From Lysobacter sp. Root76 (GTDB lineage Bacteria; Pseudomonadota; Gammaproteobacteria; Xanthomonadales; Xanthomonadaceae): a DNA stretch of 64,000 bases. A program made the position numbers and the translations under genes. The notes under the pieces are model-generated. The model was not told where the DNA came from and ran no database searches. It saw only the letters and a list, made by a program, of their open reading frames with translations. Below, one piece after another: positions 1 to 7,398 of the stretch (positions are counted from its first letter, which is position 1; each line of letters opens with the position of its first letter). The stretch is from NCBI RefSeq assembly GCF_001428685.1, contig NZ_LMIK01000006.1, positions 124,130 through 188,129 of the forward strand. The letters run 5' to 3'.

Positions 1-72
1 GATCCAGTGCGATGCAAGTGCCGATCAGCGGAGGATCGCTCGATGTGGTCACGCAGTGGCTTGCGGTTTCGC

Positions 73-98
73 TATCGCGGCTTACGCCGCTCCCACAG
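73..98. repeat. REP hairpin, single copy
   Basis: This is an isolated copy of the window's main REP family, in the orientation TCGCGGCTTACGCCGCTCCCACA. The core GCGGC-TTAC-GCCGC forms a 5-bp stem with a 4-nt loop. It lies downstream of the stop codon of the sirtuin gene that ends at 135. Nothing else is seen between positions 1 and 134. Confidence 0.8.
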
Positions 99-134
99 AC
101 AGCGGAGCAGGGGGCGGCGCGCAGGAATCGGGAG

Positions 135-992
135 TCACGCCGCCAGCGCGGCGTCCAACGTCGCTGCGCAGTCGGCCTCGATCTTCAGCGTGGCGATGTC
201 GTCCGCGCGGGTCACGCCGCGGTTGAGCAGGGCCAGCGGCAGGCCGGCCTCGCGCGCGGCACGGGCGAAGCGGTAGCCGGAATACACCATCAGCGACGAA
301 CCCACGACCAGCATCGCATCGGCTTCGCGCAGGGCCTCGTGCGCGGCTGCGACCCGGGCGCGTGGCACGTTCTCGCCGAAGAACACCACGTCGGGCTTGA
401 GCAGGCCGCCGCAGACCTCGCAGCGCGGCGGTGCGAAATCCTCGAAGCGCACGCCTTCCAGATCGGCGTCGCCGTCCGGAGCGCTCCGCGCGCTCAGATG
501 GCGCCAGTCGGGGTTGTTCGCCGCCAGTTCCTCCTGCACCGCCGCGCGCGCACGGCGCGCGCCGCAGTCCAGGCAGACCGCTTCGTCGAGGCGGCCATGC
601 AGGTCGATCACCTCGGTGCTGCCGGCGCGCTGGTGCAGGCCGTCGACGTTCTGGGTCAGCAGGCGTTTCAGCCCGCCGCGCCCTTGCCAGCGCGCGAGCG
701 CGGCATGGCCGGGGTTCGGAAGCGCGCCTGCGAACGAGGGCCAGCCGACGAAGCTGCGCGCCCAGTAGCGCGCCCGCGTCGCGGCGTCGCCGACGAAGGC
801 CTGGTAGGTGACCGGCGGCTTGCGTTGCCACTGGCCGTCCTCGCCGCGGTAATGCGGGATGCCCGAGCCAGTGCTGATGCCGGCGCCGGTCAGCACGAAC
901 ACGCGCCGATGTGCGCCCAGCCAGTCGCGCAGCGTTTGCGCGGCGAGCGCATCGGCGTCGAAAGGCTGGATGTCGGAGGGCTGGCCGGTCAT
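135..992 (-). CDS. NAD-dependent protein deacylase, Sir2 family
   Basis: A 285-residue sirtuin. It removes acyl groups from lysines using NAD+, giving nicotinamide and O-acyl-ADP-ribose, presumably on cytosolic proteins. The NAD-binding motif GAGIS lies near residues 36-40. QNVD (114-117) is followed by the catalytic histidine H120 in DGLHQ. Two cysteine pairs (CLDC and CEVC) build the structural zinc site, followed by the typical LKPDVVFFGE segment. Length and motifs suit class II (SIRT4-like) bacterial sirtuins; the substrate cannot be told from sequence. It is flanked by REP elements on both sides and has no operon partner in view. Confidence 0.92.
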   Translation of the reverse strand: MTGQPSDIQPFDADALAAQTLRDWLGAHRRVFVLTGAGISTGSGIPHYRGEDGQWQRKPPVTYQAFVGDAATRARYWARSFVGWPSFAGALPNPGHAALARWQGRGGLKRLLTQNVDGLHQRAGSTEVIDLHGRLDEAVCLDCGARRARAAVQEELAANNPDWRHLSARSAPDGDADLEGVRFEDFAPPRCEVCGGLLKPDVVFFGENVPRARVAAAHEALREADAMLVVGSSLMVYSGYRFARAAREAGLPLALLNRGVTRADDIATLKIEADCAATLDAALAA

Positions 993-1043
993 GCCGTCAT
1001 TCTAGAGCGGCGCAGGCGATGGTTTGCGCAAGTCCCGCTCCCG

Positions 1044-1473
1044 CCCCAAAGCACGACGCGGTTGCGGGCCTTCTGTAGGAGCGGCGTGAGCCGCGATGCA
1101 TGGCTGCGGTGGCTGGCGCAGGCCGCGGAGTGGCGCGATCGCGGCTTACGCCGCTCCCACAGAGCGTTGGAGCGGCGTTATCACATCGGTGCGGCGCGAC
1201 AGTGGTGGCTTGCGGTCGCGGCTTACGCCGCTCCTACCCCAAAGTACGACGCGGGTGCGGGCTTGCTGTGGGAGCGGCGTGAGCCGCGATGCAGGGCTGC
1301 GGCGGCTGGCGCAGGCTGTGGAGTGGCGCGGTCGCGGCTTACGCCGCTCCTACCCCAAAGCACGACGCGGGTGCGGGCTTTCTGTGGGAGCGGCGTGAGC
1401 CGCGATGCGTGGCTGCGGCGGCTGGCGCAGGCCGCGGAGTGGCGCGATCGCGGCTTACGCCGCTCCCACAGGC
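1044..1473. repeat. REP array: three ~116-bp modules plus one extra hairpin
   Basis: The 575-bp gap between the sirtuin and the M3 peptidase is almost entirely repeat. A module (CCCCAAAGCACGACGCGG-type lead, forward REP, about 40 bp of conserved spacer containing GGCTGGCGCAGG, reverse REP) begins at 1044, 1237 and 1353. The last two copies are 116 bp apart. An extra reverse REP sits near 1215-1240. Each forward/reverse pair can fold as one long hairpin, as in BIME elements. No coding capacity is credible here, although the repeats keep several frames open by chance. Confidence 0.85.
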
Positions 1474-1515
1474 GGCGGCGTCGGCCGGTCGCGTATGAAG
1501 TGCCAACGAGCGCGC

Positions 1516-1547
1516 AAAAAAAAGCCGCCCGGATCGCTCCGGGCGGC
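1516..1547 (-). terminator. Rho-independent terminator of the M3 peptidase gene
   Basis: On the minus strand a perfect 10-bp stem (GCCGCCCGGA with TCCGGGCGGC, 4-nt loop) is followed by a run of eight U in the transcript. It lies 21 bp past the stop codon of the M3 peptidase. Confidence 0.9.
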
Positions 1548-1567
1548 AATTCGGTGCGAAAGCGGGT

Positions 1568-3772
1568 TTACTGCTTGGCGGCGCCGGTCTTGACCTCGCC
1601 GCCGGCCGGTGCAGTCAGGCCGCGACGCTCCAGCAGCGGCTGGATCTGCGGCTCATGACCGGAGAAGTCGCGGAACAGCTGCAGCGCGTCCTTGCTGCCG
1701 CCCTGCGACAGCAGGGTGGCGCGGAAGCGGTCGCCGTTCTCGCGGGTCAGGCCGCCGTGCTCCTTGATCCACTTGACCGTGTTCGCGTCCAGCACTTCCG
1801 ACCAGATGTAGGCGTAGTAGCCGGCCGCGTAGCCGCCCATGATGTGGCTGAAGTACGGGGTCTTGTAGCGCGGCGGGACCGGCGCGTAGCTGACGCCGTC
1901 CTTCTGCAGCGCCGCCGCTTCGAAGGACATCACGTCCTTGGCCGCCGGGACCTGGTCGGGGCTGCCGATCTGGTGCCAGTTCTGGTCCAGCATCGCCGCA
2001 CCGAGGTACTCGGTGGTGGTGAAGCCCTGGTTGAACTTGGACGCGGCCAGAACCTTGTCCAACAGTTCCTTCGGCATCGGCTCGCCGGTCTGGTAGTGCT
2101 TGGCGTAGTTGGCCAGGATCGACGGCCAGTCGGCCCACATTTCGTTGACCTGCGACGGGAACTCGACGAAGTCGCGCGGCACGTTGGTGCCGGAGAAGTA
2201 CGGATACTTCACGTTCGAGAACATGCCGTGCAGGGCATGGCCGAACTCGTGGAACATCGTGGTGACCTCGTCCCAGGTCATCAGGGTCGGCTTGCCGGCC
2301 GGCGGCTTGGGAATGTTGAGGTGGTTGGCCACGACCGGCAGGGTGCCGTACAGCTCGGACTGGTCGACGTAGGAGTTCATCCAGGCGCCGCCGCGCTTGC
2401 TGTCGCGGGCGTACATGTCGGCGATGAAGATCGCCAGCTGCTTGCCGTTGGCGTCGAACACGTCGTACACCGCGGTGTCGGGGTGGTACAGCGGCAGGTC
2501 GGTGCGGCGCTTGAACTTCAGGCCGTAGAGCTGGCCGGCGGCGTAGAACACGCCGTTTTCGAGCACGTTGTTCATCTCGAAGTAGGGCTTGAGCTGCGCT
2601 TCGTCGAACGCGTACTTCTCCTGGCGCACCTTCTCGGCGTAGTAGGCCCAGTCCCAGGGCTCGAGCTTGAACGAAGGCTGGCCCTTGGCGGCCTGTTCCT
2701 TGTCGATCATGGCCTGCAGGTCGGCGGCTTCGCGCTTGGCGTTGGCGACCGCGGCCGGAGCGAGCTGGCCGAGCATGGCGTTGACCGCCTGCGGGGTCTT
2801 GGCGGTCTCGTCCTCGAGCACGAACGCGGCGTAGTTCGGATAGCCCATCATCTTGGCCCGCTCGGCGCGCAGCTTGGTGACCTTGGCGACGATGGCGGTG
2901 TTGTCGAACTCGTTGCTGCGGCTGCCGCGCGCGACCGAGGCGCGGTACAGCTTCTCGCGCAGGGCGCGGTTGTCGAGGTCGGTCTCGGGCGGCTGGCCGG
3001 TGGTGTTGAGCAGGGTCAGCACGTACTTGCCGTCGAGCTTGCGCGTCTTGGCCGCTTCGGCGGCCGCGGCGATGCGCTCGTCGGACAGGCCGGCCAGCTC
3101 TTCCTTGGTGTCGACGGTGATCGCCGAGGCGTTGACCTCGCCCAGCACGTTCTGGCTGAACTTGGTCGCCAGGCCGGCGAGTTCGGCGTTCATCGCCTTG
3201 AGCTTGGCCTTGTCGGCCTCGGACAGGTTGGCGCCGCCGCGCACGAAGTCGGTGTAGTAGCGCTCGATCAGGCGCACGCCCTGGGCGTCGAGGCCGAGCG
3301 AGTCGCGGGTTTCGTACAGCTTCTTGACCCGCGCGAACAGCTTCGGGTTCAGCGCGATCGCGTCGCGGTGCGCCGACAGCTTGGGCGCGTACTCGGCCTG
3401 CAGTTTTTCGCGGGTCGGGTTGGTGTCGGTGCCGACCAGGTTGAAGAACACCGAGGTCGAGCGGCCGAGGATGCGGCCGGACTGCTCCATCGCGACGATG
3501 GTGTTGTCGAAGGTGGGCGCGTCCGGATTGTTGGCGATCGCCTCGACTTCCTTGAGCTGGTCGGCCATGCCGCGATCGAAGGCCGGGGCGAAGTCGCTGT
3601 CCTTGATCTTGTCGAACTGCGGGTACTGCAGCGGCAGCGGGCTCTCGGCGTAGAACGGATTGGCGGTTTGCGCGCTCACGGCGGTGTCTGCTTTCTTGGC
3701 GGGGGACGCGGCATACGTGGGGGCGGTTACGCTCAATGCCACGGCCAGCGCCAGGGCGAGGGGGTGCTTCAT
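1568..3772 (-). CDS. M3 family peptidyl-dipeptidase Dcp, exported
   Basis: A 734-residue zinc metallopeptidase of family M3 that releases dipeptides from the C-terminus of oligopeptides. The start at 3772 gives a clear signal peptide (MKHPLALALAVALSVTAPTYA, cleavage after about residue 21); upstream in-frame codons code nothing family-like. The mature part starts with the Dcp-type NPFYAESPLPLQYP. The zinc motif HEFGH is at 508-512 with the following ALHGMFS segment typical of M3. The signal peptide implies a periplasmic enzyme, as seen for Xanthomonad Dcp homologues, whereas E. coli Dcp is cytoplasmic. It is monocistronic, with its own terminator. Confidence 0.93.
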   Translation of the reverse strand: MKHPLALALAVALSVTAPTYAASPAKKADTAVSAQTANPFYAESPLPLQYPQFDKIKDSDFAPAFDRGMADQLKEVEAIANNPDAPTFDNTIVAMEQSGRILGRSTSVFFNLVGTDTNPTREKLQAEYAPKLSAHRDAIALNPKLFARVKKLYETRDSLGLDAQGVRLIERYYTDFVRGGANLSEADKAKLKAMNAELAGLATKFSQNVLGEVNASAITVDTKEELAGLSDERIAAAAEAAKTRKLDGKYVLTLLNTTGQPPETDLDNRALREKLYRASVARGSRSNEFDNTAIVAKVTKLRAERAKMMGYPNYAAFVLEDETAKTPQAVNAMLGQLAPAAVANAKREAADLQAMIDKEQAAKGQPSFKLEPWDWAYYAEKVRQEKYAFDEAQLKPYFEMNNVLENGVFYAAGQLYGLKFKRRTDLPLYHPDTAVYDVFDANGKQLAIFIADMYARDSKRGGAWMNSYVDQSELYGTLPVVANHLNIPKPPAGKPTLMTWDEVTTMFHEFGHALHGMFSNVKYPYFSGTNVPRDFVEFPSQVNEMWADWPSILANYAKHYQTGEPMPKELLDKVLAASKFNQGFTTTEYLGAAMLDQNWHQIGSPDQVPAAKDVMSFEAAALQKDGVSYAPVPPRYKTPYFSHIMGGYAAGYYAYIWSEVLDANTVKWIKEHGGLTRENGDRFRATLLSQGGSKDALQLFRDFSGHEPQIQPLLERRGLTAPAGGEVKTGAAKQ

Positions 3773-4030
3773 CGGACGGACCTCGTCAAAAGGAACCCCG
3801 AAGCCTACCGGATGGGGTCCGGGGCGGCGTATGACTAAAGGCATGGTTGCCGCGGACCGGCCGCTGCGGCAAGGTCGCCAGGCCCGAACCGGGGACTTGC
3901 GGCACATGCGCCGCGGCGACCCTGGCTTACACTGCCGGCACGCACAGGCCGGGGCAGGGCGCATGGGACAGCGCGAGGTGGGTCGTGGGCCGCAGTCGCC
4001 TCGGGCGCGCGGTCCGGCAGGGAGGCGGGC

Positions 4031-4411
4031 ATGAGCGCGCCTTCGGTACGCGCGTTCACGCCGATGCTGCACGTCGCCGACGTGCTGCGCGCGGCCGCCT
4101 TCTACGCCCTGATGGGCTTCGGGATCGAGCGCCGGCACCACGATCCGCGCCACGGCGACAAGCCGGTCTGGGCCGCGCTGCAGCATCCCGGCGGCGCCGA
4201 GTTGATGCTGGTGCTCGCCGACGGGCCGGTCGACGACAGCGTCCAGGCCGTCCTGTTCTACGTCTATTGCGACGACGTCGCGGCCATGCACGCGCTCCTG
4301 CGCGCGGCCGGCGTGACGGTCGGGGCGATCGGCTATCCGTTCTACCGTCCGCACGGCGAGTTCCGCGTCGCCGACGCCGACGGCTATATCTGCATGGTCG
4401 CCCACCTGTGA
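4031..4411 (+). CDS. VOC-superfamily (glyoxalase/bleomycin-resistance-like) protein
   Basis: A 126-residue protein with the paired beta-alpha-beta-beta-beta fold expected of the VOC superfamily. An N-terminal strand (FTPMLHVADVLRAAAFY) is followed by a C-terminal FRVADADGYICMVAH segment resembling the end of glyoxalase domains. Candidate metal ligands include H14 and the late glutamate in HGEFRVADADG, but an unbroken glyoxalase I ligand set is not obvious, so a catalytic role is uncertain. It ends 71 bp before the amidohydrolase gene and could be co-transcribed with it. Binding, resistance or isomerase functions are all possible. Confidence 0.75.
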   Translation: MSAPSVRAFTPMLHVADVLRAAAFYALMGFGIERRHHDPRHGDKPVWAALQHPGGAELMLVLADGPVDDSVQAVLFYVYCDDVAAMHALLRAAGVTVGAIGYPFYRPHGEFRVADADGYICMVAHL

Positions 4412-4482
4412 GCCCGCGCGGCGGTCACATCCGCCGCCGCGCGCGCGTCCTTATCCGCACTCCAACGACGAGCGAACCGACG

Positions 4483-6585
4483 ATGACTTCCATGCTGACC
4501 GCTGCCTCGCCGATCACCGCCGCGCAAACGCGCCGTTCCCGCACCTCCCTGGGCCGGCTGGCGCTGGGTCTGTGCCTGGGCGCCTGCTTCGCAGGCAACG
4601 CGCTGGCCGCCGAAACCACCCGCTACCTGGCCCTGGTCGACGGCGGCAAGCAGGCCGGTCACCAGACCGTGACCCGTGCCGACGACGGCACGATCAACGT
4701 CGATTTCATCTTCAAGGACAACGGCCGCGGGCCCGAGCTCAAGGAGACCTACACCCTGGCCGCCGACGGCACCTACAAGACCTACGCGGTCAAGGGCAGC
4801 TCGACCTTCGGCGCGCCGGTGGACGAAAGCTTTTCGATCGCCGATGGCAAGGCCCGGTGGAAGTCGACTTCCGACCAGGGCGAGCAGGCCGCGGCGCCCG
4901 GCGCGCTGTACTCGCCGCTGGGCGGCACCCCGGCCGGTTTCAGCATCGCCCTGGCAGCGTTGAGCAAGCGCAGCGACGGCAAGCTGCCGCTGATCCCCAG
5001 CGGCAGCCTGACCGTGCGCAAGATCGGCGAGGCCGAGGTCGTGCGCGACGGCAAGAAGCAGAAGGTGCAGCTGGTCGCGATGACCGGCGTCGGCCTGACC
5101 CCGACCTTCGCCTGGGCCACCCAGGGCGAGAACCCGCGCCTGTTCGCCTATATCTTCCCGGGCTTCCTGCAGCTGATCGAGGAGGGCTGGCAGGGCAACG
5201 CCGACGCGCTGGAAACCCAGCAGAAGCTCGCCGAGGGCGAGGCCCTGGTTGATCTGCGCAAGCGCCTGGGCCATCCCATCGCCGGCAGCACCCTGATCCG
5301 CAATGCGCGCGTGTTCGACAGCGAGCACGCCAAGCTCGGTCCGGTTTCCGACGTGCTGCTGCGCGACGGCCGCATCGTCTCGGTCGAGGCCGGCGGTGCG
5401 ATCAAGGTCAAGGCCGACCGCGACATCGACGCGGCCGGCAAGGTGCTGCTGCCGGGCCTGTTCGATATGCACGGCCACATCGGCCGCTGGGATGGCGGCC
5501 TCAACCTCGCCGCCGGCGTCACCACCGTGCGCGACATGGGCAACGACAACGCCACCCTGCAGCAGATCATCGGCGAAATCCGCGAGGGCAAGCTGATGTC
5601 GCCCGACGTGGTGCCGGCCGGCTTCATCGAGGGCGAGAGCAACTTCTCGGCGCGCAACGGTTTCGTGATCAAGGACCTGGACGGCGCCAAGAAGGCGGTG
5701 GACTGGTACGCCGAGCACGGCTACCCGCAGGTCAAGATCTACAACTCCTTCCCCAAGGACCTGCTGCGCGATACCGCCGCCTACGCCCACAGCAAGGGCA
5801 TGCGCGTGAGCGGCCATGTGCCGGCCTTCATGCGCGCGCAGGACGTGGTCGAGCAGGGTTACGACGAGATCCAGCACATCAACCAGGTGCTGCTGAACTT
5901 CTTCGTCGACGACAAGACCGACACCCGCACTCTGACGCGTTTCTACCTGGTCGCCGACAAGACCGCCGACCTGGATTTCGACTCCAAGCCGGTGCAGGAC
6001 TTCATCGCGCTGCTGGCCAAGAAGCAGATCGTGATCGATCCGACCCTGGCCACGTTCGACTTCCTGCGCCAGCGCCCGGGCGAGCTGTCGCAGGCTTATG
6101 CGGCGGTCGCCGAGCATCTGCCGCCGGACCTGCAGCGCGGGCTGCGCGTGGCCGAGATGAACATCCCCGACGACGCCACCGCCGCGCGTTACAACCGCTC
6201 CTATGAGAAGGCGGTCGAGTTCGCCGGCCGCATGTACAAGGCCGGCGTGCCGCTCGTGGCCGGCACCGACGCGCTTCCCGGCTTTACCCTGCAGCGCGAG
6301 CTGGAGCTGTACGTGCAGGCCGGCCTGACCCCGTCGCAGGCGCTGCAGGTCGCGACCTGGAACGGCGCCAAGTACGCGCGTGTGCTCGAAGACCGCGGCT
6401 CGGTCACCCCGGGCAAGCGTGCCGACCTGATCCTGATCGACGGCGACCCGACCGCGAACATCGCCGACATCCGCAAGGTCGCGCTGGTGCTCAAGGGCGA
6501 GGTCGCCTATTACCCCAGCGAGATCGACGAGGCGCTCGGAATCAAGCCGTTCGCCGCGCCGGTGAAGGTCGGCGTAGCGCAGTAG
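4483..6585 (+). CDS. Exported amidohydrolase-family metal-dependent hydrolase
   Basis: A 700-residue protein. The chosen start gives a long signal peptide (cleavage after about residue 44, at ALAAETT). Residues about 45-260 form an N-terminal module of unknown role. An amidohydrolase barrel follows: metal-binding DMHGH (H330, H332), later histidines in GHVPAF and IQHIN, and the catalytic aspartate D596 in GTDALPG. The C-terminal GKRADLILIDGDP segment is typical of imidazolonepropionase- or prolidase-like amidohydrolases. The likely role is periplasmic hydrolysis of a C-N bond, perhaps in a dipeptide or cyclic amide; the substrate is unknown. Confidence 0.88.
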   Translation: MTSMLTAASPITAAQTRRSRTSLGRLALGLCLGACFAGNALAAETTRYLALVDGGKQAGHQTVTRADDGTINVDFIFKDNGRGPELKETYTLAADGTYKTYAVKGSSTFGAPVDESFSIADGKARWKSTSDQGEQAAAPGALYSPLGGTPAGFSIALAALSKRSDGKLPLIPSGSLTVRKIGEAEVVRDGKKQKVQLVAMTGVGLTPTFAWATQGENPRLFAYIFPGFLQLIEEGWQGNADALETQQKLAEGEALVDLRKRLGHPIAGSTLIRNARVFDSEHAKLGPVSDVLLRDGRIVSVEAGGAIKVKADRDIDAAGKVLLPGLFDMHGHIGRWDGGLNLAAGVTTVRDMGNDNATLQQIIGEIREGKLMSPDVVPAGFIEGESNFSARNGFVIKDLDGAKKAVDWYAEHGYPQVKIYNSFPKDLLRDTAAYAHSKGMRVSGHVPAFMRAQDVVEQGYDEIQHINQVLLNFFVDDKTDTRTLTRFYLVADKTADLDFDSKPVQDFIALLAKKQIVIDPTLATFDFLRQRPGELSQAYAAVAEHLPPDLQRGLRVAEMNIPDDATAARYNRSYEKAVEFAGRMYKAGVPLVAGTDALPGFTLQRELELYVQAGLTPSQALQVATWNGAKYARVLEDRGSVTPGKRADLILIDGDPTANIADIRKVALVLKGEVAYYPSEIDEALGIKPFAAPVKVGVAQ

Positions 6586-6674
6586 GCGCGGCAGCTGCAG
6601 GGCGAGGCAGCCGCAGGGCGAGGCAGCCGCAGGGCGCCGCACGGTCGGCCGTCGCCGCGATGGCGGCGGCCGCT

Positions 6675-6860
6675 GTGGGAGCGGCGTAAGCCGCGATCGC
6701 GCAACCACGACCGCCGCAGCCCGACCCGAAGCGAAGCGGTTCTGCCTTGGGGTAGGAGCGGCGTGAGCCGCGACCGCGCAACCACGACCGCTGTAGCCCG
6801 ACCCGATGCGAAGCGGTTCCGCCTTGGGGTAGGAGCGGCGTAAGCCGCGACCGCGACACT
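6675..6860. repeat. Tandem repeat, 77-bp unit carrying a REP hairpin
   Basis: Two 77-bp units plus the start of a third follow each other, with the REP cores at 6681, 6758 and 6835. Each unit contains a REP core, then a CGCGCAACCACGACCGC-like spacer and GCGAAGCGGTTC before the next REP. Units differ by only a few bases, so the duplication looks recent. Confidence 0.85.
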
Positions 6861-6889
6861 GCGGTGGCCTGCGCGGGTCGTGATAGGTC

Positions 6890-7066
6890 GCGATCACGGT
6901 TTACGCCGCTCCCACAGGAGCGGCGCATGGCAGGTGGTTTAGGTGCACGGCGTGGGTCGCGATCGCGGCTTACGCCGCTCCCACAGGAGCGGCGAATGGC
7001 AGGTGGGTTTAGGTGCGCGGTGTGGGTTCGTGGTCGCGGCTTACGCCGCTCCTACCCCAAGGCGTC
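6890..7066. repeat. Tandem repeat, 69-71-bp unit carrying reverse-oriented REP hairpins
   Basis: Three reverse REP cores (TTACGCCGCTCC at about 6901, 6970 and 7041) are separated by near-identical spacers containing GGAGCGGCG(C/A)ATGGCAGGTGG and TTTAGGTGC. The first REP is partly decayed (TCACGGTTTACGCC). Together with the adjacent 77-bp array this fills the region between the amidohydrolase and the TonB receptor leader. Confidence 0.85.
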
Positions 7067-7082
7067 GCCTCTGCGGGGACGC

Positions 7083-7398
7083 GCTGAATTTTTACAAATA
7101 TCATTAATTTCAATGGGTTGAGGTGTATTTCTCAGTCGGGAACGCATCCAGAATGTGGACTGGATATGCCTAAACCGCATACCTTCGAGTACTGACTCTT
7201 TTAATGATTTGGTAACATTCACCGGACAAAGAGCCGCCACCGGCGCGGGCAGTCCGCGCTACGGCCGTCAGGGGACGGTCGGACCGACGTCGCAGTCGTC
7301 CCGTCGCCGAGCCGCATGCCAGGCGCATGCCCAGCCCGGCTTCTTACGAACCCAGGTGCCCCGATCCCGGGCCGCCGCTTTCATCGAGAACCCCCGCC
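7083..7398 (+). promoter_or_regulatory. AT-rich promoter/leader region of the TonB-dependent receptor
   Basis: About 150 bp (7083-7235) are strikingly AT-rich for this genome and are followed by a GC-rich stretch up to the receptor start. Candidate promoter elements such as TTTACA (7090) or CTGACT (7192) with TAACAT (7213) are visible, but none has a full match with ideal spacing. No riboswitch consensus was recognised. The long leader suggests dedicated regulation of the receptor. The rest of the 813-bp gap 6586-7398 is REP repeats. Confidence 0.45.

Noticed and set aside
1044..1473. CRISPR-like array
   Set aside because: The repeats are palindromic REP hairpins in alternating orientation, spacers are themselves repeated, and no cas genes are present.
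12..1658. Long open frame across the sirtuin and REP array
   Set aside because: It is antisense to the sirtuin and passes through repeats that stay open in several frames; there is no start signal and no domain.
1655..3838. Long plus-strand open frame opposite the M3 peptidase
   Set aside because: It is the antisense shadow of a GC-rich gene, rich in Val/Arg/Gly/Leu, with no recognisable domain; the minus-strand gene has a signal peptide and zinc motif. Similar antisense frames oppose many genes here.
7083..7130. Fur box in the TonB receptor leader
   Set aside because: The AT-rich segment has partial likeness (CATTAAT) but no 9-1-9 symmetry; the clear palindrome of this kind is only at fpr.
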